Source: Corallium rubrum (Eukaryota > Cnidaria > Anthozoa > Scleralcyonacea > Coralliidae). Taken from it: DNA of 64,000 nucleotides. The DNA lies in assembly GCA_964035015.1 (NCBI GenBank), contig OZ036004.1, positions 15,311,419 to 15,375,418 on the forward strand, read 5' to 3'. The position numbers and the translations under genes were made by a program. Shown piece after piece: positions 1 through 11,600 of the stretch. The notes under the pieces were generated by a model that was given only the letters and a program-made list of their open reading frames with translations, made no database searches and was not told the DNA's origin. Position 1 is the first letter of the stretch. Every line of letters begins with the position of its first letter.

Positions 1-172
1 AAAAGCGGGCGAGGGGGATGCGTTTATGTATTTCTAGTCCCCGAGCCCAGGCGTAGGGCCGAAGGCCCGGAGCCCGGTGAGGGTGCTAATCTCGACATGC
101 GTGTAGTCCACTTTACACGCGTGTAGAAAAAGCGAGGGAGACGAAATCTGGGACATAGTTTATTTATATATA

Positions 173-248
<76 letters not shown>

Positions 249-1109
249 TGGTACGGTGTCACGCGGTAAGAATGGTTGGACACTGGACAAATAGTATTTT
301 GCTTTCGTTTATTAAATCGAAACGAAATGGAGCACGAAGAAAAGAAGGATACAAACAACCCGTTTAATATATCTTGAAGAGAAACCAGAGAACTTGAAGA
401 AACCAAACGCCGTATGGTAAACAAAAACTCGATCTGAATTGCAGTATTTGTGGTCACTCCGCGGTCAAATCGTTTTAAAGTTAACGGTAGGATTCTTGTT
501 GTTTTCAAGTTTTCGCTTAACCTAAACAATATACTGCTTTACGTTTTCGTGCTTCCCCTTTGCTCGTCCAAAGCATAAATCACCTTAACTAAAGCTAACT
601 TAAAACACTACCATAGACTTTATGTGGACGAGATGTTTTGGCTGTATTTCCAAATTTTCGACTGAAACGTTGCCTGTTTAATACTTCTTTCTAGAATCCG
701 ATTCAACCGAATTGTTTTTATCTCGGAGTCTATTATAAATGTAATTTTTGAGCTGTTGTTAGTTGACTTTAAATTCTGCCTTTGCAAAACATGTATGCAT
801 AGGGAAGCCATTTAAAGCTTGTTAAAAATAATCCCTTTTGAAACCTCCAAAAAAATATTTTGTACAACCAGAATTTAACAATGAAATCTATGTTTTGCTT
901 TGATATGTTAAATCAGTGTTTAGTCATCTTATCCATAAATTATAGAATTATCTTGAGGATTATCATTTGTTTTTATATCTGTTTGTTTTATATTGCCTGT
1001 ATATCAGGTGTGCTTATTTTAATCACGGTGGGTGGGTGGTTGGTTGGGTGGGGGGTGTTTCAAAAAAGCATTTTATAAAAGTGGGCGAGGGGTTGTTGCA
1101 TTCATGTAT
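1..1109. other. Non-coding flank with simple repeats
   Basis: No gene is supported here. A TA/TTTA microsatellite lies at about 161-245. A stretch of about 40 bp at position 1 (GGGCGAGGGG then ATGTATTTCTAGT) recurs imperfectly at about 1077-1116, just where the BEL gag similarity begins; it may be a short repeat or an element edge. The open frames here are low-complexity or lack any recognisable domain. Confidence 0.6.
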
Positions 1110-2150
1110 TTCTAGTAATAATAATAATCAGAATGGTATAGAGGAACACATTAAGAAATTTATCGAATCTCAATCCAACTTGACAAGTGGCGAAGCTCAG
1201 ACCCACGAATCTGGAAATCAGGCCATGCCTACGGCATCCAATACGGCATCCAACAATTAAGGTCCGATGACGCCATCCCAGCTCAATCCTTTAGCAGCAG
1301 CTTATACTCGTAATGAACAAATTCATTCACATTCACCTACTAGCTCACCGGGTGCAACACCTCTTAATTGTGGAAACCAATTTTCAACTGGCACGGAAAA
1401 CCCTCTCAGCAACCATAACTTGGTCCAAGCCCAGCTAAATACGATCTCGAAGCTGTTGGAAATCCAGAATCAAAGTGGATTGCCTTTGCCAGAACCTGGT
1501 GTCTTTTCTAGCGATCCCCTGCAGTACCCAGTTTGGGTGAAGGCATTTGAAACCCTAATAGAAAGTCGAGCAATCAACCCAGCAGAAAGGTTGCATTTCC
1601 TGGGAAAATACGTTTCAGGCGAAGCGAAGGCAGTGGTAGAAGGATTCATGTTGCTCGATGGCAAGGATGCATATGAGAAAGCGAAGAAACTGTTGCATCG
1701 GCCTTTCGTAAAAGGCTTGACGCATGGCCACAAGTTGCGCCGAACGATGGTCACGGTCTTAGAAAGTACGCAGATCTCCTTGTCCGATGTGAGAAGGGGA
1801 TGGAAAAGATAAGCAATCTGAAAGTGGCGTCCAAGCTACCAAGGTGGGCAGCAGTTAGATGGTGGAGATTGGTATACAACTGGAAGGAAGAAAAAGGAGG
1901 CTTTCCTCCATTCTCAGAGTTTGTGAAATAGGTTGTGAAGGGATCCGACATAGCTTGCGATCCAGTTAACCTGCGAAGGATCAGCAAAGAAGATTAATCC
2001 AAGCGACCAAGGGGTCAAGGCTCTGATGCACTAAGAAGCAAGTCTCACCTGCTGCATGGCGGAAAATTTAGAAATACTCTCGTGAGGAATGCTGAAGGAA
2101 ATTAACGCAACAATTGTAGATCGACCAAAGAAGAAATCCTAGCCACTAAT
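1110..2150 (+). pseudogene. BEL gag-like segment (broken)
   Basis: Two consecutive open frames (to 1260 and 1267-1812) read as one gag-like protein interrupted by a stop. The second contains the block GVFSSDPLQYPVWVKAFETL followed by ERLHFLGKYVSGEAKAVVEG, the typical gag pattern preceding BEL/Pao pol (DUF1759-like). After 1812 the frame is shifted and carries further stops up to the zinc-knuckle region. In an intact element it would form the particle shell and feed into the pol polyprotein. Not functional as it stands. Confidence 0.75.
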
Positions 2151-2152
2151 TC

Positions 2153-3505
2153 TTGTATTCTTTGCAAGGGGCTCACGAACTTAATTCATGTCAAGAATTT
2201 CGCGGAAAGGATATAAAGGACAGAAAGGAATACACCAAGTCGAAGGGACTTTGCTGTGGTTGCCTAAAGCAAGGTCACATAAGCAAACACTGCAAGAAAA
2301 GAAAAACCTGCAAAACGTGTGGAAAATCCCATCCAACATCTCTACATTTTAAGAAAAATGAGGATAATAATAATTCGCAAACTCCACTAGATCCTGCAAC
2401 ACCAACAGTTCGCTGTACCAAGACATGCTTCATGAAAGGCGGGTATCAACACCAAATCAGTTCCATGATTGCACCTGTCTGGATAAGTCACGTGGATAAT
2501 CTCCAAGAGGAGAAACTTGTTTACGCTCTATTAGATGATCAATCGGACACCACGTTCATCTCGCAAGAAACTTTGAATCATCTTCAAGTCAGCGGACCCA
2601 AGACACAACTGTCTTTATCAACTATGCATGCTGAGAACGAAGTAATACCTAGTCAGAAAATCAAGGACCTCGTAGCGAGCGACGTAAACCATAATACAGC
2701 TATACAGCTTCCAACAACCTTTTCCTGTGAGACAATACCAGCGAAACGACAGCAAATACCATGTCCTGAAATGACTCGGCCATGGCCACATCTTGAATGT
2801 GTCGCCTCTCGCTTAATGCCTCTTCGGAACGACATCACGGTGGGACTTCTTATTGGTTCCAACTGTGCCCAAGCGATCATGCCTCGTAAAGTCATTCTCG
2901 GACGACAAAACGAACCGTACGCTCAAACGACCGATCTTGGATGGGGGATTATCGGCAACGTTGGCAGAACAGGCATTGACGAAAACGAAATCTCGGCGGG
3001 CATTGCACACCGGATATCGACACAAAGCATCTCATTCACCAATGCGTCACCACAGAAAACCTGCTACTTTTCCATAAAGCCAACCGAAAGGGAAGTCATC
3101 AATCCTGTGCTATTCCGAGAAATGTTAGAATCAGACTTTTCTGAAAGAAGAAGTGCGGAACAACCGATATCACAGGATGACAGGAATTTCCTATCTAAAA
3201 TGGAGCAAGGCGTTCGTCAGAGAGAGGACGGGCACTACGAAATGCCCCTACCGTTTCGCGAAGAAACCCCAATTATGCCCAACAACAAATCTCTTGCTTT
3301 GCATCGTTTAACTAAACTTCAGACTCGCTTGGAAAACAATAAGAAATACCGCGACGACTATATTGCCTTCGTGAACGAACTTATTGGAAAGAAATATGTG
3401 GAGAAGGTTCCCGAGAACGAACTTGCGAGTGAAGATGGTAATATATGGTATATCCCATACCATGGGGTATACCACCCAAGAAAACCCGAGAAGATACGCG
3501 TATAG
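2153..3505 (+). pseudogene. BEL CCHC knuckles, aspartic protease and start of reverse transcriptase
   Basis: A 450-residue open frame. Near residues 30-65 there are tandem Cys/His clusters (CCGCLKQGHISKHCKK, CKTCGKSH), the nucleic-acid-binding knuckles. The segment YALLDDQSDTTFIS is the DUF1758-type retropepsin active site region of BEL/Pao elements, and LGWGIIGNVG is a conserved downstream block. The end enters the reverse transcriptase N-terminus (GKKYVEKVP...NIWYIPYHGVYHP). The frame is opened by a TTG rather than an ATG, as expected for an internal polyprotein segment. It ends at a stop near 3503, where intact relatives continue. Confidence 0.8.
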
Positions 3506-3517
3506 TATTCGACTGCA

Positions 3518-4063
3518 GTGCGAACTACAAGGGCGATTGAATCGCTGAATAACAACCTTCTACAAGGTTCAGACCTCACAAATCATCTCGTGGGAGTTCT
3601 GTATAGATTTCGGCAAGAATCAATCGCGTTCATATGTGACGTAGAGTCAATGTTCCACCAATTCAAAGTGGTAGAAGCTCACCGAAACTTCCTACGATTT
3701 CTGTGGTGGGAGGACGGAGACACCACAAAGCGTCCAGTTGAGTACAGAATGACCGCACACTTGTTCGGCGCGGGATCATCGCCAGAATGTGCCAATTACG
3801 GTCTCAAGAAAATCGCAAACGACCATGAAGACGAGTTCGGAACCGAGGCAGCGAACTTTGTGAGAGACGATTTTTACGTTGATGACGGATTAAAATCGGT
3901 CGACACGGTTCAACATGCCATCACTCTAATTCAGCAAACCAAGGATTTGTCTGCGAAAGGGGGCTTGCGGCTTCACAAATTTGTTTCTCGTTCGAAGAAA
4001 GTTATTGCGTCAATCCCTTCCGAAGACCGTGCTTCTAAGCTGAAGAACCTTAGATCTTCATAA
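3518..4063 (+). pseudogene. BEL reverse transcriptase core
   Basis: A continuation of the pol frame after a break at 3505-3518. It holds the palm-domain block [13 protein letters not shown] and the catalytic box FYVDD (in [13 protein letters not shown]), with [17 protein letters not shown] between, the usual BEL/Pao RT order. It would copy the element RNA into DNA. It ends at a stop after the RT thumb-like region, so the polyprotein is broken here too. Confidence 0.85.
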
Positions 4064-4194
4064 CGACCGCTTACCGATCGAAAGAGCGCGTGGCGTCTAC
4101 TGGTGCGTTGAGTCAGATACCTTTCAAATGCGTATCACCCTTCAAGATATTCCTTTAACCAGAAGAGGAATCCTCTCTACTATGAGCTTGATAT

Positions 4195-4753
4195 ATGATC
4201 CCCTGGGCTTCGTGGCTGTGGAGAAACGAACTCTTCTTACTTAACGACATGAAAGTGCGAAGATGCTTTAAACCAAACGATTTTGGACAGTTGAAGTCCA
4301 CGGAGATTTATCACTTTTCCAATGCCAGTGCGTCTGGATATGGACATTGTTCTTATATACGTTTAGTCAACGTACAAGAAGAAGTTCACTGCGAACTTGT
4401 TTGGGAAAGTCCCGCGTTTCCCCCCTGAAGAACATCATCTAAGTTTGGAATTGACGGCAGCTCTGGTATCTGTTAGAGTCAGCAGCATGCTACACAAAGA
4501 GCTAGATTATGACAAGATCGTCGACGTATATTGGACCGGCAGCAAGGTGGTACTCGGGTATATTAATAACGAGGCTCGACGATTCCACGTCTTTGTCGCA
4601 AACGGAGTGCAGCAGATTCGTGACGAGACCTCTCCTGAGCAGTGGAGATACATCAAAGGCAAGGAAAACCCGGCCGACGAAGCTTCGAGGGGCTTAACTC
4701 CTCGAGAGCTTCTTGACAGCGAGCGATGGCTTTCTGATCCTTCATTTCACTGA
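4195..4753 (+). pseudogene. BEL RNase H-like segment
   Basis: Two overlapping frames (4195-4428 and 4397-4753) together carry the RNase H region: HFSNASASGYGHC, then HHLSLELTAALVSVRVS, then VYWTGSKVVLGYINN and RYIKGKENPADEASRG. This order (D-like start, E in LELTAAL, D-like in YWTGSK, NPAD) is that of BEL/Pao RNase H, although the expected first and third acidic residues read N and G here. A frameshift near 4400-4428 splits the domain. Confidence 0.75.
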
Positions 4754-4781
4754 AACTCTCAACTCGATCTGACTACTGCTG

Positions 4782-5978
4782 ATGAACATCCGCTTTCGCC
4801 CGACGATCCCGAAGTCAAGACAGGCTTTCGTTACCCAAACGTCCATCAAGAAATTGTTAACGATTCCTGAGCGTCTGAAGTACTTTTCCAAATGGCATCA
4901 TGCCAAAAGAGCCATAGCAGAGATCCTAAGATTGCAACAGCGAACGGAAGAGCATTTGTCGAAATTACAAGAATTCATCAAGGAGCTCCGTCAAGCTGAG
5001 CTGGCTATCGTTAAAGTAGTGCAAGAAGAGTCGTTCACGAAAGAAACCCAATTATTGCGTTCTATTCAAGGGAACAGTTCTAGCGGCAGAGATCATATCC
5101 GACAACGTAAGGCGACTATGAAGAAAACAAGCTCTCTTTTTCGCTTGGATCCATTCTTGGATAACGAAGGAATTGGTGGACGCCTTACCCGAGCTAACGT
5201 CCCTTATCATATCAAGCACCCAGTCATCCTCCCTCGAAAGGGTCACATCACAGCGTTAGTTATCAGGCACTATCACCAACGAATTCATCATCAAGGCCGT
5301 GGAATGACGTTGAATGAGCTTCGTGCAAATGGATTTTGGATAACTGCTGGAAGTTCCGCTGTTGCCCGTTATATTTCCGATTGTGTTTCTTGCAGAAAAC
5401 TACGCGGTTCCACTCAAGAGCAGAAAATGGCCGACCTACCCCAAGACCGGTTGGAACCCTCACCTCCGTTCACGTTTTGCGGAGTGGATTACATTGGTCC
5501 CTGGCGTATCAAGCAGGGACGGCCTGAGATGAAAGGATACGGGGTTGTGTTTACTTGCCTTGCGTCTCGAGCTATACATCTTGAGGTGGCTAAAACCCTA
5601 GAAGGGGACTCGTTCATCAACGTGCTGCGCTGTTTTCTAGTAAGATGTGGTCCCATGCGAAGGCTGAGATCCGATCAAGGTACAAACTTAGTTGGAGCTC
5701 ATAAAGAAATGACTGAAGCTGTAAAGGAAATTAATCAAGACAAAGTGAGAGATTTCTTACTGAAGAAAGAATGCGACTGGATTGAGTTCCAGACAAACGT
5801 TCCCACAGTCAACCACATGGGTGGAGTGTGGGAACGCCAAATAAGGACGGTGCGTAATGTTCTCAACGCTCTACTGGATGAATCTGGTAAGCAATTAGAC
5901 GAAGAGTCGCTAAGAACATTTATATGTGAGAATGAGTCAATAGTGAATAGTCGCGACCACTCACTATTGACAACTTAA
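4782..5978 (+). pseudogene. BEL integrase (H2C2 zinc-binding plus rve core)
   Basis: A 398-residue open frame. About residues 160-205 form an HHCC module (HYHQRIHHQGRG ... CVSCRKLRG). The rve catalytic core follows, with the acidic triad in GVDYIGPW, RSDQGTNL and MGGVWERQIR. It would insert the cDNA copy into the genome. The frame begins with an ATG within the polyprotein and ends at a stop in the region that normally continues to the C-terminal tail; the continuation is recognisable to about 6400 in other frames. Confidence 0.85.
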
Positions 5979-5979
5979 C

Positions 5980-6400
5980 CTCACCTAACGGATCTGAACC
6001 ACTCACTCCTAATCACCTGCTTACTATGAAATTACGATTCCCTTTACCACCCCCTGGTGAATTCCAACGAGCTGACATCTATCTTGTGAAACACTGGCGA
6101 CGAGTGTAATATCTTGTTAACCAAGGAATTCCTGTTCTCTTTACAGCAAAGGCAGAAGTGGGTACATCCCCATGCAACAGGCGATATCGTGTTAATCAAG
6201 GAAGATAACGTGCCGAGAAATTATTGGCGCACTGCCCGCGTACACCGACGATGACGGACTTGTGCGAAAGGTAAAGCTCGTCGTGAGCGATCCCTTACTT
6301 ACCAAAGAAGGAAAACGAGTTCGAGCAACGACTGTTTTAGAAAGACCAAACCAGAAGCTGGTATTCCTTTTAAAGACCGAAGACACTCCAATTAAAGATT
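5980..6400 (+). pseudogene. BEL pol C-terminal tail remnant (DUF5641-like)
   Basis: Several short frames carry the block normally after BEL integrases: LLTMKLRFPLPPPGEF, then a W-rich stretch and GDIVLIKED-type DNA coding (gatatcgtgttaatcaagga near 6182). Stops and shifts interrupt it. It has no independent function. Confidence 0.5.
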
Positions 6401-6613
6401 AAAGATTCCCCGTTGGAGAGCCTAATTGAAGGATCGTTTATGGAAGTTTTTGTTTGTTTTGTTTGTTTTTCCTTTTGTAGTAAATTGTCTTTAACACTTT
6501 GAAGCGTGACGACGAGTCTTTAAGATTTATTCTGGCTAACGCCAGACGATTTTATTCAGCACAGGGAGAGGTCCAGGCCTCAAAGTGTTAACTGAAACAA
6601 TTTAGGGGAGCCA

Positions 6614-7069
6614 TGTAACTGCGGGCTCACGCGCAAGGACTGACGCTGCAAGGTTTGCGTGAGGTTTGCTGGCTCATACGAGCCTTCTCTATTGCTGAAA
6701 TTATTATAGAACAAGAACTGAAGTGTTTCAGAATTTCCTTGCGATTTAGTGAGATAATTACTGTTAATTTTTACGAGTTTCTTTGGCTGTGTGCTCGCTT
6801 TAAGAAGAGGAAATTCGGTGAGAATTGCGATCCACATGTACATACTTTATATCCTTGTTTATTTCTGTTTTGTCAAGTGTATAGTTCTTCACGTATCTCT
6901 CTTCGTATTGTATTCTGCAGTTTTACGTCAAATTTACGTGGATTATTAAAGACAATTATTATTTGTTCGTGCGAAATTCATGTAGCTTGCCAGTATACTG
7001 CGAATTCCAATCTCGGCGACCTGGCGAGCGTGACAGATTTTACGATATTTTTTCGTGCCGATAGTTACA
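6614..7069 (+). repeat. Probable 3' LTR of the BEL element
   Basis: The 456-bp segment begins TGTAAC and ends GTTACA, a perfect terminal inverted hexamer with TG...CA ends. A purine-rich tract (TTTAGGGGAG, 6601-6610) lies just upstream, as expected for a polypurine primer. An alternative start, TGTTAACTG at 6586, is possible. An open frame across it is incidental. With only one copy in the window the boundaries are inferred from structure. Confidence 0.55.
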
Positions 7070-7540
7070 CCCAATTTTAAAACAGTAAGAATCACGATTA
7101 TATAGACGTATTGTATACAATCTCAATCTGAAATCTGAATATACATGGTAATTTTGGAACATAAACTTATTAAATATATCCCCATGAGTCCACGACAATG
7201 ACGACATGTCCTCCTACATGATGTATGCCTTGTATGGTAAGGTGTATTCATATATTTGGGTATTTTGTTTGGTAATTTATATCCTTCAAAACTCTTTCAA
7301 AAACCCCTCAAAATGCAGGAAATGCAGACTCTAAAATTCAAAATTTTTCCGGGGGAGCACGCCCCCTGGAAGTTTGTCGCACCTTCGGCGCTGCCCTGCC
7401 CCCACGTATTAAGTATTGCCTTCCCCTCCCCCCCCCCCCCCACCCACACACACACACTTGTTAAATATTCTGAAAGAAACAACTGAGCACTTTACAGTCA
7501 CCTCCCTTGCAAAAATCCTGTATCCGCCACTGTAGTCAGA
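7070..7540. other. Non-coding, with poly-C/AC tract
   Basis: No gene seen. A C-rich run at about 7428-7442 passes into an (AC)n stretch to about 7458. The 3' end leads into the inverted Polinton-derived fragment. Confidence 0.5.
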
Positions 7541-7625
7541 GGTTGGAGCTGATTCTGCAGTTGGTTTTGAAATGTTAGAAAACGTCCGAGCTGATTGGAG
7601 TAGAGTATGCTCTTTTCTTCTGTTG

Positions 7626-7772
7626 TTAACTGTGGAGCTTGTACAATATTGATCCATTGACGACAGGCGTTGCTTTTCTCGAGTGATTTTCTCCGTGGAC
7701 ATCTTCCAAATGCCGCCGTAAATTAAAGGGTTTAGAATAGTTCTTTCCACAAATACCACAGGCGTAGGGCAT
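7626..7772 (-). pseudogene. C2H2 zinc-finger N-terminus of a Polinton-type ATPase gene, internally deleted copy
   Basis: A 48-codon frame opens with MPYACGICGKNYSKPF and continues with a normal C2H2 spacing (C-x2-C, then H-x4-H in RRHLEDVHGE). It matches the + strand copy at 13457, but downstream sequence jumps directly from the finger linker to DNA equivalent to about 14293, deleting the ATPase. It is the inverted, deletion-bearing partner of that locus. Confidence 0.6.
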
Positions 7773-7869
7773 GTTGCTTCGGAGGCTATCAGCGGCAAAA
7801 TGATTTCTCCCAAACAAATGCTAGGTATATATGTATATATTTCTACGCTTGAATTCGAGTCCAGGCTTT

Positions 7870-8070
7870 TTAGCTCCGAGCCCATGACTCCAGACTCCTG
7901 ACTCCGAGTCATAGCTCCTGGAAACTCTTGGCTCGGAGCCCCTGGGTCCTAGCTCCGAGCCCTACTAGCTCCGGGCTCCTAAGCTCAGAACCCCAACTCC
8001 TGGCTCCAAGCCCTTGGCTCCTGGCTCCAAGCCCTTGGCTCTTAGCTGCGATCCCTTTGCTCCTAGCGCC
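7870..8070. repeat. GGCTCCTAGCTCCGAGCCC minisatellite
   Basis: Imperfect copies of a 15-22 bp unit read, on this strand, as GGCTCCTAGCTCCGAGCCC variants. The same unit in the opposite sense occurs at about 11295-11435, 12118-12210 and 13255-13370, so the arrays form arms of nested inverted repeats. Apparent Leu/Ala/Pro-rich frames (LLAPSP repeats) come from it and are not genes. Confidence 0.7.
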
Positions 8071-8201
8071 GAGCCCTTTCCTCCTCTTTTTTCTCTTCGT
8101 TCTCCTCCTCCTCCTCTTTTTTCTTTCTACTCCTTATCTTCCTCTTAAAATGTGTGTTCTGGTAGAGATTTCCTCATTGAGACACTGACTATCAGATAGA
8201 G

Positions 8202-8360
8202 ATGTTTACCAACGAACAGAGGGCATTTCAGTTTTTGTGTCTTTCAAAACCCATACAACAGCGAGCTGTTTTGGAGTCTGCGAGTCCTGAGCAGGTTCGA
8301 TGTATATGCGAGTGTGCGCACAATTTTTGGCAAATGCACTACCAACTACTCGTCAGGTGA
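8202..8360 (+). CDS. Short Polinton core-protein-like ORF
   Basis: A 52-codon ATG frame. It carries the stretch AVLESASPEQVRCICECAHN. This Glu-Cys-Ala-rich pattern is one I associate, from family knowledge, with a short basic virion/core protein encoded by cnidarian Polintons; the usual basic C-terminus is missing, so this is probably a truncated copy. A near-identical inverted copy is at 11011-11172. It lies antisense to the end of the zinc-ribbon gene. The function is inferred and uncertain. Confidence 0.4.
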   Translation: MFTNEQRAFQFLCLSKPIQQRAVLESASPEQVRCICECAHNFWQMHYQLLVR

Positions 8361-8369
8361 TTGAAACAC

Positions 8370-8896
8370 TTAGGGAGATCCTAAGTTACAAAATTTACAA
8401 TGATTGTTATCCTGATAAAAATCTTTCCATGAACATTTAGGACACTGAAGTAGATATACAACACGTGCAATACTATGACAGTGTTCACATTCTCCAGCAG
8501 GTTCTTCATTTCTCTCCGAGTCCTCTCCACTCCAATGCCCCGCGTCCGTTTTTCCGAGTCAGTTTCTTCGTCTTCGCTTTCTTCGTCTTCGCTTTCGGGT
8601 TCCGGCTCTTGATGTTCGTGACGTGCCAGCATGGTCAAAACTTGAACATTTTCAATGAGACTTTTATAAATTTTCAAATTTGCTAGTCCTTTAACAAAAA
8701 CATCTAAACCAAGAGGCTTGGGAATCTTGGCATCGTATTCTGTAAGACTATATTCTATCAAATCAGTGATATTTGTTCTTGGTATAGTTCTTCCGTTATA
8801 TACTATTTCCCCTCTTGAATTCCACGTGAGAAGACTATGAGATATCAGCAAACTGTTTAGCAGAGAAGACACTTTCTTTGTTGTTTTAAAAAACAA
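8370..8896 (-). pseudogene. Polinton-associated zinc-ribbon protein with a frameshift
   Basis: The main frame (8381-8896) encodes a protein with IVYNGRTIPRTNITDLIEYS followed by KPLGLDVFVKGLANLKI, then a long Glu/Asp/Ser-rich acidic stretch. Near 8500 the frame shifts: another frame continues with two CxxC pairs (CEHC, CPKC) and a final HCKFC cluster before a stop at 8370-8372, a plausible zinc-binding C-terminus. The first block resembles a protein encoded by cnidarian Polinton-type elements. The final Cys-rich part is repeated in inverted orientation near 10905-11001. Function not assigned. Confidence 0.5.
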
Positions 8897-8899
8897 GAA

Positions 8900-9132
8900 A
8901 ATTCTTATTTTTAGAAAAAATCAAATGTACATGTACTGAGTTGCATTATTTTTCTGTCTAATACTTAATATATACAAAAATCCCCATTTCTCACTTATAG
9001 AATAGAAGAGAATAGAAGAAATAGTTTAAACATGGAAAAGACTTGCCATCGCATAGATGCCCCAAACAAATATAGGCACATGCATACAACATACAGTGCA
9101 AACACACCATATACATAATGTCATTATATACA

Positions 9133-9166
<34 letters not shown>

Positions 9167-10285
9167 TGTATAAGAAGAAAGCATTCCACGATCCTATTTT
9201 AATGACTGACTGCTACAAATTAATTTAACCAACACAAAGCATTAGTATAAATTATAACTTTTGTATTGTAGCAAAAAATTACAAAGTTAAATTTAAGAAT
9301 ACTTAACAGTCTATAGTAAAAAAAAAGCAGACATTATATATAATTATATACATACGAACGTTCTAACATTGTCCAGCGAGAATGGTTTTGGTAACATCCA
9401 ATTTGAAATCACATCAGGATGAAACTTCTTGTTACCAAAGATTACTGTAGGTCTTAATTGCAACACTGACAACAACATCTACCATTCTCGAAGACAGTGT
9501 ATGCCATATCCAACAACTAGATATTGCCAATAATGTGATAACAGCTTGCAACATTTTGCTTTTCTGGAACATACACAGGATTTCCCTTCCAAAGTGACAC
9601 CACAGCAACCAGACACCATAAGCCCAGGGGTAAAGCTGGACTGCTTCCTCAGTCACCTGTCAGGTTGCTAATCATCCTAAAATTACAAAAAGCCTAATAT
9701 AAAATTAAAATAAAGGTTTGAGTGGGAAGCACAGATAAAAGTGTGGTAAATACACGTATATACAGCAGGTCTAAATTTCAGCCTGCAAACCGGAAAAATT
9801 AAGACCAGCAAACAAATGATACTGTAGGTATTAATGTGAGGCTGTATATTAAATAAAATTCTTCGTTAGTTGACCAAAATGTGTCACTTAATAGAACTGT
9901 TTAAAATGTATTTTATTGTGCAACACATGCAAATAGGCATTGCATATTTTTTATTCATATGCCTGACTGAATCATTCTTTTTTCTGGATATTTAGCATCA
10001 GTTAATTCATGAGCAATTAAAATCTTTCCATGGTTAAACCAATGTTTTAAACCAAAAAATCCACATGAAATTAGGTTGCCCGAAAAGTTACCAAAAGCCT
10101 ACATGTAAATCTATTTGCCCAAGTAAAACTTTGGTTGCTCCAGGCAATCAAGCAACAACTATTTTGAACCCAGCATAGGCTCAATTTTACCTGACCCAGT
10201 TATAATCACATATTAAGTAAAATGATCAGTCCCTGACAGATAAGAGTAATTGGCAAACTAAAGGCCATGTCACACGAGGCAATTT
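8900..10285. other. AT-rich non-coding stretch
   Basis: It contains a (TA)n tract at about 9126-9168 and homopolymer A runs. A 74-codon frame on the minus strand (9432-9656) shows no recognisable domain. I see nothing else supportable. Confidence 0.5.
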
Positions 10286-10289
10286 TTCT

Positions 10290-10880
10290 TGCAACTTGCA
10301 ACTGTGAAGAACTGTGCACTTTGTCGCCGGTGCAGCCCTTGTGTTCTGTTTTGGTCCCAAAAGGGGCCAAAACCGCCCATGTTTCCAAAATGGCTCTGGG
10401 TCGCCAAAACAACTCAAAATATAGGGGCCGACATATCCCTTGAGGTACTGAAACAGCCCTTGTGTTCTGTTTTGGCCCCTGTAGGGACCAAAGCAGCCCA
10501 TCTTTGAAAAATCCAAAATGACTCCTGCGGGCCGAAATGTCTTGCGAGCACACTGCAGTACTGTGTGAGATAAGGCGTACAGCCAAGAACTGTGCACTTT
10601 GTCGCCGGTTCAGCCCTTGTGTTCTGTTTTGGCCCCAAAAGTTTCCAAAATGGCTCTGGGTCGCCAAAACAACTCAAAATATAGGGGCCGAAATATCCCT
10701 TGAGGTACTGAAACAGCCCTTGTGTTCTGTTTGAAAAATTAAAAAAACGGCTCTTGGGGGCCAAAACGCCTTGTACTTGGCCAAAAGAGCCCCTAAAATA
10801 GGGGCCAATATAGTTCCTGAGGTACGGAAACAGCCCTTGTGTTCTGTTTTGGCGCCTGCTTGGGGCCAACATGGTGGCCA
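10290..10880. repeat. Imperfect ~285-bp tandem repeat
   Basis: The block AACTGTGCACTTTGTCGCCGG ... CAGCCCTTGTGTTCTGTTTTGG occurs at about 10305-10460 and again at about 10585-10735. Shorter sub-units (GGGGCCAAAA, CAGCCCTTGTGTTCTG) recur up to about 10860. All open frames across it, on both strands, are products of the repeat. Confidence 0.7.
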
Positions 10881-10904
10881 AATTGGCTCTATTAAAATTA
10901 CAGT

Positions 10905-11225
10905 GCGTGTTGTATATTTTCTTCAGTGTCGTAAATGTTCATGGAAAGATTTTTATCAGGATAACAATCATTGTAAATTTTGTAACTTAGGATCTCCCTA
11001 AGTGTTTCAATCACCTGACGAGTAGTTGGTAGTGCATTTGCCAAAAATTGTGCGCACACTCGCATATACATCGAACCTGCTCAGGACTCGCAGACTCCAA
11101 AACAGCTCGCTGTTGTATGGGTTTTGAAAGACACAAAAACTGAAGAAATGCCATCTGTTCGTTGGTAAACATCTCTATCTGACAGTCAGTGTCTAAATGA
11201 GGAAATCTCTACCAGAACACACATT
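10905..11225 (-). repeat. Inverted copy of 8156-8466
   Basis: The segment is a near-identical reverse complement of 8156-8466. It includes the short core-protein-like ORF (11011-11172, minus, 53 codons) and the Cys-rich zinc-ribbon tail on the plus strand (10905-11001, cluster CRKC ... HCKFC). Together with the flanking GAGCTAGGAGCC arrays it makes an inverted repeat with a loop of about 2.4 kb. Confidence 0.75.
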
Positions 11226-11600
11226 TTAAGAGGAAGATAAGGAGTAGAAAGAAAAAAAGAGGAGGAGGAAGAGGAGAAGGAAGAGAAACAGAAGGAGAAA
11301 AGGGCTCGGAGCTAGGAGCAAGGGGTTCGCAGCCAGGAGCCAAGGATTCTGGGCCTGGAGCCCAGGGCTCGGAGCTAGGAGTCGGGGTTCTGAGCTTAGG
11401 AGCCCGCAGCTATTAGCCAAGGACTCGGAGCTACAATCATAGAATAATTAATTGGGACATTTTCCGTCGGAGCGAGATTTCTGACGGCATCGTAAACTCT
11501 TTAAAAAAAAATCTGTCGCCTGCTTCAAACCACCATCACAGGTCTTCCTCTACCCCCACAAGTCTACCCCCCCCCTACCCCCCCCCCCCCCCAACATGTC

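Larger units (their letters stand above)
1110..7069 (+). mobile_element. Decayed BEL/Pao LTR retrotransposon, 5' LTR missing
   Basis: Pieces in BEL/Pao order are visible: gag-like segment, CCHC knuckles, aspartic protease-like region, reverse transcriptase with YVDD, RNase H-like segment, H2C2 zinc-binding plus rve integrase, then a C-terminal tail region and a 3' LTR. Frames are broken by several stops and shifts (near 1260, 1812-2150, 3505, 4063, 4753, 5978), so it is a pseudoelement. No sequence matching the 3' LTR is seen upstream, so the 5' LTR is truncated, diverged or outside the window. Family assignment rests on domain order and on motifs known for BEL/Pao. Confidence 0.85.

Noticed and set aside
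1..1116. 5' LTR of the BEL element from the ~40-bp repeat at 1 and 1077
   Set aside because: The repeated stretch does not match the 3' LTR and is too short.
6655..7080. 141-codon ORF
   Set aside because: Lies almost entirely inside the BEL LTR; no domain.
9432..9656. 74-codon minus-strand ORF
   Set aside because: No domain, no splice or promoter support.
10206..11001. ORFs with NRTQGL-type repeats
   Set aside because: Come from the imperfect ~285-bp tandem repeat.
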